A DNA stretch of 64,000 bases, from the NCBI GenBank assembly GCA_034522175.1, contig JAXHLQ010000001.1, forward strand, positions 1,178,001 through 1,242,000. The letters are read 5' to 3'. This document shows positions 58,216 through 64,000 of the stretch, in pieces. Source of the DNA: JAIPDZ01 sp034522175 (GTDB lineage Bacteria; Desulfobacterota; DSM-4660; Desulfatiglandales; Desulfatiglandaceae). Both the position numbers and the translations under genes were made by a program. Within the stretch, counting starts at the first letter, position 1; each line of letters starts with the position of its first letter. The notes beneath the pieces are model-generated. The model was given only the letters and a program-made list of their open reading frames with translations. It did not search any database and was not told the DNA's origin.

Positions 58216-58572
58216 ATGGGCAAAAAATATTCCGAAGAGGACGCCTCACTCGAGACGCTATTGGATTTAGATGGTGAGATTTTTCCAATGGATAATGGCT
58301 ATTGGACCAAGTTTGAGGCCCGCAGGGTTACCCCGACAAAGCAGATACCTCATGGAATTCGATATTCCTTAACGCTGCATGATCGAAACAATAATAGAAT
58401 TTTAGGCTTTGATAACGCGCACAGTTATCACCCTAAGAGAAAGAAATACGGTGCCCGCAAGGTTACTTGGGATCACCAACACCATGTGGAGAAAATTCGA
58501 CATTACGAATTCGAATCTTCAAGCCAATTGGTAGAAGATTTTTGGAAAGCCGTTGAAGAAATATTAGAATAG
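58216..58572 (+). CDS. TumE/DUF6516-like toxin
   Basis: From the ATG at 58216, about 118 residues: LDLDGEIFPMDNGYWTKFEARRVTPTKQIPHGIRYSLTLHDRNNNRILGFDNAHSYHPKRKKYGARKVTWDHQHHVEKIRHYEFESSSQLVEDFWKAV. The R-I-L-x-F-D-N-A-H-x-Y-H motif is shared with 38860-39192. The partner HTH gene follows 12 bp later. Confidence 0.75.
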   Translation: MGKKYSEEDASLETLLDLDGEIFPMDNGYWTKFEARRVTPTKQIPHGIRYSLTLHDRNNNRILGFDNAHSYHPKRKKYGARKVTWDHQHHVEKIRHYEFESSSQLVEDFWKAVEEILE

Positions 58573-58583
58573 TCGATTCAAAG

Positions 58584-58970
58584 GTGAATAAAATGGATAG
58601 AAAGACGATCAAAATAGGGATTATCTCTCGCGAAAACTATAAGAATAGAACCATTGCGATTGCGCGGGGCGATCACAAACCCAAAAAGGGTGAGCCAAAG
58701 GTCTGGTTTGAATCCGTGCAGTCAATGGCGCAGGTCCTCAGCAGTGAGAACCAGGAACTTCTGCGGATCATACAGGAACAAAAACCGGAATCCTTAAAAC
58801 AACTCGAGATCGCGTCCGGCCGAAAGCGGAGCAACCTGTCCCGAACGTTGAGGACCATGTCACGCTACGGAATTGTTGATCTGGTGAAGCAGAAGCGCAC
58901 TGTAAAACCGATTGTAAAGGCCACTGATTTCAAGGTGGAGTTCGGCTTAAACGCCTCTTTCAGCAACTGA
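58584..58970 (+). CDS. HTH antitoxin of TumE-like pair (HVO_A0114-like)
   Basis: A 128-residue protein with winged HTH: VWFESVQSMAQVLSSENQELLRIIQEQKPESLKQLEIASGRKRSNLSRTLRTMSRYGIVDLVKQKRTVKPIVKATDFKVEFGL. The same role as 38489-38863. Complete. Confidence 0.75.
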   Translation: MNKMDRKTIKIGIISRENYKNRTIAIARGDHKPKKGEPKVWFESVQSMAQVLSSENQELLRIIQEQKPESLKQLEIASGRKRSNLSRTLRTMSRYGIVDLVKQKRTVKPIVKATDFKVEFGLNASFSN

Positions 58971-59104
58971 GTCTTCAAGTTCCTCCGACCTCCGACACCC
59001 GACCTCGGACATCTGACCTTTCCTTCTCTGCGCCTCTGCGTCTCTGCGCGAGGAAACAAAATCTGCGCCAATCTGCGAAATCTGCGCAATCTGCGGATCG
59101 AGAC

Positions 59105-59165
59105 CTAACCCACGCCCCAACCCCCAAAACCCCACAAACCACGCCCCCAACACCTCCAGGACAGC
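59105..59165 (-). pseudogene. WecA/MraY-type transferase, last codons only
   Basis: The minus strand reads VLGAWFVGFWGLGRGLGLD, the C-terminal residues of the fragment at 31290-31575, joined to an ATCTGCGCAATCTGCG string. Its 5' edge abuts the aminotransferase stop at 59166, so the two genes were once adjacent. Confidence 0.6.
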
Positions 59166-60416
59166 TCACCGCACTGCCCAGCCCATCACTTTTTTCATCG
59201 CCTCCACTGTATCCTGCATATCCTCCACCGACAGGGTAGGGTGGACCTTGAACATCAGGCTGGTTTCTCCCAGGTGCTGGGCAGCGGGCAGACGGTCCGC
59301 AGGCCTTGAAGGATGGTTGTCAAAGGCCTTTTCCAGATAAATCTCCCCGCAGCTCCCGGACTCGCAGGGGACTCCCTCGGCACACACGGCCGTCATAATC
59401 CGGTCCCGGGACCATTCCGGCCTCAGGGATTCGGGTTCCACGAAGACATAATACTTGTAATACGCATGCCCCACATCCCCCGGCGGAATGGTGACCCGCA
59501 GCCCGGGTATGCGGGAAAACCCCTCTGCCAGAATACCGGCATGCCGCCTTCGAAGCGCCACCCACTGCGGCAGCTTTCGAAGCTGGACCCGCCCAATAGC
59601 CGCCTGCATCTCGGTCATTCGACCGTTGGTCCCGAACGATTCATGCAGCCAGCGAAACCCAGGGGGCCACTCCCGGTGATACACCGCCTCAAAGCTCTTG
59701 CCGTGATCCTTGTAAGACCAGACCTTTTCCCAGATCTCCCGCCTGTCCGTGGTCAGCATGCCGCCTTCCCCGCCCGTCGTCACGATCTTGTCCTGGCAGA
59801 AGGAAAAGGCAGCGGCATCCCCAAAAGAGCCCACAGGCCTTCCCTTATACGTCGCTCCGTGAGCCTGAGCGCAATCTTCCACCACCCACAGCCCCTTTTC
59901 CCTCGCCAGCGCCAGGATGGTGTCCATGTCGCAGGGCCAGCCGGCCAGATGAACCGCAATGATACCCCGTGTCCGAGGGGTTAAAACAGCCGCGATCGTA
60001 TCAGCGGTCATGTTCTGGGAAGCCGAATCCACATCCGCCATCACCGGCGCACCGCCCCTCATGATCACGCAACTGGCCGAAGCAATAAACGAGCGGCTGG
60101 TGGTGATCACCTCATCGCCATGCGAAACCCCCAAGGCGCGGACCGCCGCTTCCAGGGCCACGGTCCCATTCATCACGGCCACGGCATATCGTGTCCCCAC
60201 AAACCCGGCATACTCCTGCTCGAACTTTCTGCCCTCCTCCCCGGTCCAGTAATTGACCCGGCCGGACCCGAGAACTTCCTGTACGGCCCCGATCTCATCT
60301 GCATCATAATGTGGCCAAGACGGAAACGGCCTGCTGCGCACCGGATCTCCTCCCTCGCAAGCAAGCCGTTTTCCAACCTGTCCCTTATTTTGCCGCTCTC
60401 TTATCAGATCCCCCAT
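59166..60416 (-). CDS. DegT/DnrJ/EryC1 aminotransferase, complete copy
   Basis: A 416-residue protein: PFPSWPHYDADEIGAVQEVLGSGRVNYWTGEEGRKFEQEYAGFVGTRYAVAVMNGTVALEAAVRALG, WVVEDCAQAHGATYKG, FSFCQDKIVTTGGEGGMLTT (PLP lysine in DKI), GFRWLHESFGTNGRMTEMQAAIGRVQL. This is the layout of sugar aminotransferases that make UDP-4-amino sugars from the 4-keto product of FlaA1/CapD-type dehydratases. It is the best preserved of four copies. Confidence 0.88.
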   Translation of the reverse strand: MGDLIRERQNKGQVGKRLACEGGDPVRSRPFPSWPHYDADEIGAVQEVLGSGRVNYWTGEEGRKFEQEYAGFVGTRYAVAVMNGTVALEAAVRALGVSHGDEVITTSRSFIASASCVIMRGGAPVMADVDSASQNMTADTIAAVLTPRTRGIIAVHLAGWPCDMDTILALAREKGLWVVEDCAQAHGATYKGRPVGSFGDAAAFSFCQDKIVTTGGEGGMLTTDRREIWEKVWSYKDHGKSFEAVYHREWPPGFRWLHESFGTNGRMTEMQAAIGRVQLRKLPQWVALRRRHAGILAEGFSRIPGLRVTIPPGDVGHAYYKYYVFVEPESLRPEWSRDRIMTAVCAEGVPCESGSCGEIYLEKAFDNHPSRPADRLPAAQHLGETSLMFKVHPTLSVEDMQDTVEAMKKVMGWAVR

Positions 60417-60577
60417 CGCCTCACCGCATCATCTTTAGCCTGCCTGAAAACCTGTCAGTATGCTTGCATGCAAATGATCGAATCATATCTCGAAGGGTAT
60501 AAGCATTTATCCTTTACGTCAAACATAATTAACCAAACAAGAGAACTCTTTGCGCCTCTGCGTCTCTGCGCGAGAAC

Positions 60578-61382
60578 TCAAATCTGCCCCCTTATTTTTG
60601 ACCACAGGAGCCCCAAATACTCATGAATCGCCCGCTCCGCCTTCTCCAGCGCCCCAGCGCTCGGAAAGAAATCCCCCGGTCTCAGCCCCCCTTCCCGCTT
60701 CTTCACCATATACTCGGTCGGCGCCGCAATCGGCTCCAGCCCTTGTGCCCTGAACAACCCCATCGCCCTCGGCATATGCGATGCCGATGTCACCAACACG
60801 AACCGATCGTCCCCCACGATCTCTTTCACAAAAACCGCATGATCTTCGGTATCCCTGGATTGGGTCTCAATCACCATATCCTCCGACCTCACGCCCCATT
60901 CCCTGGCTGTATCCGCCATCACCTTCGCCACGGGCGTAAACCCTTCAATCCAGCTTGTGCCGCTCAGAATCAGCTTGCTCCCAGGAATCCGTTTATAAAG
61001 GGATACCCCCTCTCAGGAGCCGAAACAAGGAGGCCTCAGACAAATACGTCGAGGCCGGCAAACTCTCGTCAATCTGGGACCCGCCTCCCAGCACCACGAT
61101 CCATTTCACTCCTTGGGCATATTCCATATTGATAAGTGGCGGGTATTCCTGTTCCAGGGGCCTGGCCAGCATGTTGGATACCTGGTCATAACTCAGCAAA
61201 CCCAGAAAGCCAAAGGCTACGGCAACCAGCACCTTTCCCGCTTTTTGCCTCCGCGTAAAGTATAGACAAAAAAGGCCCGCAAGGGTCAGAATGAAGACTA
61301 CCGAAACCGGCATGAAAAACGGAGCTAAGATTTTCTTCAGAACAAACATGGCATTATCGTACCAGGACCTGTCAAAAGCCAC
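60578..61382 (-). pseudogene. DUF218 (YdcF/ElyC-like) membrane protein, one frameshift
   Basis: The membrane N-terminus (LAPFFMPVSVVFILTLAGLFCLYF, VLVAVAFGFLGLLSY) and VKWIVVLGGGSQIDESLPASTYLSEASLFRLL are followed, after a one-base frame change near 61013, by YKRIPGSKLILSGTSWIEGFTPVAKVMADTAREWGVRSEDMVIETQSRDTEDHAVFVKEIVGDDRFVLVTSASHMPRAMGLFRAQG (DUF218 motifs SRDTxxxA and SAxHMPRA). Repair gives about 265 residues. Copies at 14400 and 34815 are worse. 60417-60577 is AT-rich spacer plus a CTCTGCG string. Confidence 0.82.
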
Positions 61383-61497
61383 TAAACTCCTCAGCCGTTA
61401 AGCTCATCAGCCATCAGCTTACGAGCTCAACAGCTTATCAGCTTCTTCTCCCTGCCCATTTTGCGCCTTATCGCGGTTACCTGTCAGTCCTCCGACC

Positions 61498-61905
61498 TCA
61501 GACCTCCGATCTCTGACCTCCGATCCCCCTCGCCGGCACCCCTGCCACCACCGCCCCATCCGGCACATCCTTGTTCACAAAACTATGCGCCCCAACAACA
61601 GCGTTTTCGCCTACTGTCACACCCGGCATCACCGTACTGTGCGTCCCGATCCGGCACCCCTTCTTCAACACCACCGGCCCCTCTTTCCCATCAATCGTCG
61701 AAATCGAATAGATGGAACAATGGGACCCAATCTGCACTTCATCCTCGATCGTCACACCAAACTTGGCGTTAATATACGTGAATGCCCCAATATCCGTCCG
61801 ATATCCCAGCCGCAGATTGTCTTTGTTCTGCACCACCCAGTTGTATTTTGTCGGCTTGCCCTCTTCAATTACCGGATATTCCCAATTATCAAATCTATCA
61901 CCCAT
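61498..61905 (-). CDS. Hexapeptide-repeat acetyltransferase, intact
   Basis: A protein of about 135 residues: MGDRFDNWEYPVIEEGKPTKYNWVVQNKDNLRLGYRTDIGAFTYINAKFGVTIEDEVQIGSHCSIYSISTIDGK.., GTHSTVMPGVTVGENAVVGAHSFVNKDVPDGAVVAGVPARGIG, with repeat-derived tail GQRSEV. It has its own start and lacks both palindromic insertions, so it is the reference empty gene. It probably acetylates an amino sugar in the pathway of the adjacent aminotransferase. Confidence 0.83.
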   Translation of the reverse strand: MGDRFDNWEYPVIEEGKPTKYNWVVQNKDNLRLGYRTDIGAFTYINAKFGVTIEDEVQIGSHCSIYSISTIDGKEGPVVLKKGCRIGTHSTVMPGVTVGENAVVGAHSFVNKDVPDGAVVAGVPARGIGGQRSEV

Positions 61906-61940
61906 TTAAATCTATTCCACGCTCTTGAAACACCCCAACC

Positions 61941-62441
61941 TCATTTTGTTTTTTCTTCCTCTGCTTCTAATGCTACGGCCAGCGCCCTATTTAGCACACA
62001 AACGTAATTCACATTAGGGCTACCTACCTGCTTCTTGACTCGGATCTCGAGCATCCTCGTACGTTGCCACAAGCGCTCGATCAGTTGTGTTTCGTTTTGG
62101 ATATTCTCGGTCCAACGTTTGTAATTCTTGTTTTTCTCTAAAATTGCCTTAACATCTTGATCCAAACTCCTATCAAGCATCTTGCCTACGGGAATAGGCA
62201 TTTCAAAAACATCCTGTAATGCCTTGGTTGACAATTCATCAATAATACCAGCTTTTCCCTTGATTTTGTTTAACAATTCAGAGTTTAATCTGGCTTCCCT
62301 TCGTAGACGATCCCTCACTGCCAACCTGATATTCTTGAATGATTGTTTGTTATGCCATTGGTCAATGCATGTCTCAAATAATTTACCAACAACGGGCGTA
62401 AGCAAATCAAATACCATGGCACCCCCAGCATCTTCTCGCAC
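61941..62441 (-). CDS. Hypothetical helical protein (166 aa)
   Basis: MVFDLLTPVVGKLFETCIDQWHNKQSFKNIRLAVRDRLRREARLNSELLNKIKGKAGIIDELSTKALQDVFEMPIPVGKMLDRSLDQDVKAILEKN.. and LWQRTRMLEIRVKKQVGSPNVNYVCVLNRALAVALEAEEEK. All-helical, basic, no signal peptide, not recognised. It sits between two polysaccharide genes but need not belong to them. Confidence 0.6.
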   Translation of the reverse strand: MREDAGGAMVFDLLTPVVGKLFETCIDQWHNKQSFKNIRLAVRDRLRREARLNSELLNKIKGKAGIIDELSTKALQDVFEMPIPVGKMLDRSLDQDVKAILEKNKNYKRWTENIQNETQLIERLWQRTRMLEIRVKKQVGSPNVNYVCVLNRALAVALEAEEEKTK

Positions 62442-62549
62442 ATCTTCTAATTTGCATCAATTTGCGTAATTTCATTAACAGTTCTCTCAAACCTCCCAGA
62501 CTCTTTCTTGCCAAATTTACCCTTCTGCGTAATCTGCGTAATCTGCGGA

Positions 62550-63163
62550 TTGAACTCGGGCATCGTCGCCTCCCCCTCCGCGCTAATCCCCTCCCTCTTC
62601 AGCACCTTCACCATCGTCATCCCAATAATCTTCAAATCCAGCCAAAGCGACCAATGAGCCACATACCACACATCCATCTCAAATTTTTCTTCCCAGCTCA
62701 ACGCATTCCGCCCATTCACCTGCGCCCACCCCGTCAACCCCGGCTTCACCTCATGCCGCCTCGCCTGCTCCGGCGTGTACCGCTCCAGATACTGTATTAA
62801 CAAGGGCCTCGGCCCTACAATGCTCATATCGCCCTTCACCACGTTCCACAGCTCGGGCAACTCATCCAGCGATGTGGCTCGCAAAAACCGCCCCAACGCC
62901 GTCAGCCTCTGTGAATCCAGCAACAGATTGCCATCTAAATCACGCTCATCCGTCATTGTGCGAAATTTGTAGATGGTGAACGGTTTTCCTTTTAGCCCCG
63001 GTCGTACCTGGCGGAATAAGACCGGAGAGCCCAGGTCCGTTCTCACAAGCAAGGCGATGAACCACACGATGGGCGATATCAGCACGAAGCCCGGTATGGT
63101 CAAAGCCAGATCGAACAGCCGCTTCTCGTGCCGGCGAAACACGGTATCCCTAACTTTTAGCAT
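62550..63163 (-). CDS. Initiating sugar transferase, second copy
   Basis: From the ATG at 63163: MLKVRDTVFRRHEKRLFDLALTIPGFVLISPIVWFIALLV, FTIYKFRTMTDE, DELPELWNVVKGDMSIVGPRPLLIQYLERYTPEQARRHEVKPGLTGWAQVNGRNALSWEEKFEMDVWYVAHW, EGISAEGEATMPEF. All phosphoglycosyltransferase motifs are present. The frame then runs on into AATCTGCG codons (NPQITQITQKG..) to 62447. The start overlaps the upstream glycosyltransferase stop by 14 bp, so they are co-translated. Confidence 0.85.
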
Positions 63164-64000
63164 CAGCCAGGCCGGTAACCAGGTCCAAGAATTCCTTCGC
63201 CTGTTCGGCCCGGTTAAAATGCCTGACCACGTAATCACGGGCTGCCAATCCCATTTTGCTTGTCTCTTCGGGATTCGTTGCCAGGCTCAACACAGCGTCC
63301 GCCAATGCCGCATCGTCACCTGGCGGCACAAATACCCCCCCCTCTGCTGCTTCCACTACCTGCCGAATCACCCCGTCGATCGCCAAAATCGTCGGCTTCG
63401 CCGCAGCCATATAATCGAATACCTTGTTCGGATACGTGGTACGAAACATGGGGATGTCCATCAAAATGGCAAGGCAGGCATCCGACGCTGCCAATATCAT
63501 CGGCATATCGGCCTTGGGCCTCGAACCAGCGAAAACAACGTTCGCAAGTTTCATCTCCCGAGCCATTTTTTCCAGATTCCGCCGCTCCTTACCGTCGCCG
63601 ACAAAAAGGAACTGAATACGCCCATTGTCCCGCAATCGATCCGCTGCCCTCAGCACGGTCGGGATGTCGTTGGCCATGCCCAAGGCGCCTGCATAGGTGA
63701 CCACAAAAGCGCCGTTCAGCCCCAACTCCCGCCTCATTTGCGTCCCTGATGCCTGAGAGTTGAAGATGTCCGGGTCCACCCGTTGGGAATCAGGCTTATC
63801 TTGGAGAGGGGCACGCCTTTTCCATTGACATAATCTCGATAGGCTGGTGAATTGACCAGAACGTGGTTGGTCTGTGCGTACAGAAAGCGCTCTAGCCCGC
63901 GGGAAAGCCAAATCAGGAGAGGATTCTTCAAGACCCCCATGTCAATGGCAAATTCCGGCCAGAGATCCCGAATCTCCAGCAGAAAAGGCCGCCGCCTCAA
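63150..64000 (-). pseudogene. Glycosyltransferase family 4 (WbuB-like), frameshifted, runs off window
   Basis: N-terminal visible part: RRRPFLLEIRDLWPEFAIDMGVLKNPLLIWLSRGLERFLYAQTNHVLVNSPAYRDYVNGKGVPLSKISLIPNG. After a one-base frame change near 63785: VDPDIFNSQASGTQMRRELGLNGAFVVTYAGALGMANDIPTVLRAADRL.., LFVGDGKERRNLEKMA, NVVFAGSRPKADMPMILAASDACLAIL.., TTYPNKVFDYMAAAKPTILAIDG (E-x7-E-like GT4 site). The 5' end lies beyond the window. It adds a sugar to the lipid-linked intermediate. Confidence 0.82.

Overview
The window looks like an accessory, gene-poor and heavily rearranged chromosomal island of an environmental Gram-negative bacterium, most likely a Desulfobacterota/deltaproteobacterial lineage. 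That placement rests on gene style only: GxxExxY proteins, 23S-IVP-type four-helix-bundle genes, many DUF4258/DUF2283 and BrnTA modules, REP-associated transposases and O-antigen genes. There is no rRNA, tRNA or conserved housekeeping gene to confirm it.

Layout. 1-24.6 kb is a graveyard of small toxin-antitoxin (TA) modules on both strands (BrnTA, RelE/HigB-type pairs, PIN/VapBC, DUF4258/DUF2283, YgiT-type zinc-finger antitoxins, TumE-like, HicB). It is broken up by an inactivated IS at 433-2479 that lies inside a brnT gene, an IS701-like element at 10671-12198, a group II intron with a frameshifted LtrA gene at about 12.3-14.1 kb, and a RAYT transposase gene flanked by REP pairs at 15.5-16.6 kb. 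24.7-46 kb is mostly transcribed leftward and holds surface-polysaccharide genes (O-antigen ligase/polymerase, a FlaA1/CapD-type dehydratase, DegT aminotransferases, hexapeptide acetyltransferases, initiating sugar transferases, DUF218 membrane protein, metallophosphoesterase) mixed with TA pairs. 46-64 kb repeats many of the same polysaccharide genes as fragments and as a few better preserved copies, and adds an RNA-ligase operon, more TA pairs and a REP array.

The dominant feature is repeat invasion. Intergenic DNA is largely made of a few short-repeat vocabularies: (a) small palindromic insertions with ends CCCC..GGGG and arms that change together (GTGAAA/TTTCAC, GTTAAA/TTTAAC, GTTGAA/TTCAAC, GTGGAA/TTCCAC, GTA/TAC); (b) REP hairpins of the type TTACCGATTTC..GAAATCGGTAA; (c) ATCTGCG/AATCTGTGGAT strings; (d) GCCAAG/CTCTGCG strings; (e) TCTGACCTC / CCGATGTC / TCAGTCCC strings; (f) AGCTGATGAGCTG strings; (g) a GGGGGACGTCC unit of about 60 bp. 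They insert into one another and into genes, sometimes in frame.

The most interesting observation is that family (a) has a long member at 22570-22999. It has the same kind of ends (a perfect 12-bp inverted repeat beginning CCCTGTTAAA) but encodes a small GIY-YIG nuclease whose last codons are the right arm. The window also contains filled and empty versions of target sites, three paralogous acetyltransferase genes filled at the same nucleotide, and one copy inserted into the loop of a REP hairpin. I propose that (a) is a family of non-autonomous miniature elements mobilised by a GIY-YIG endonuclease. Many genes carry single frameshifts, so the region appears to be decaying; sequencing error cannot be excluded for the homopolymer cases.
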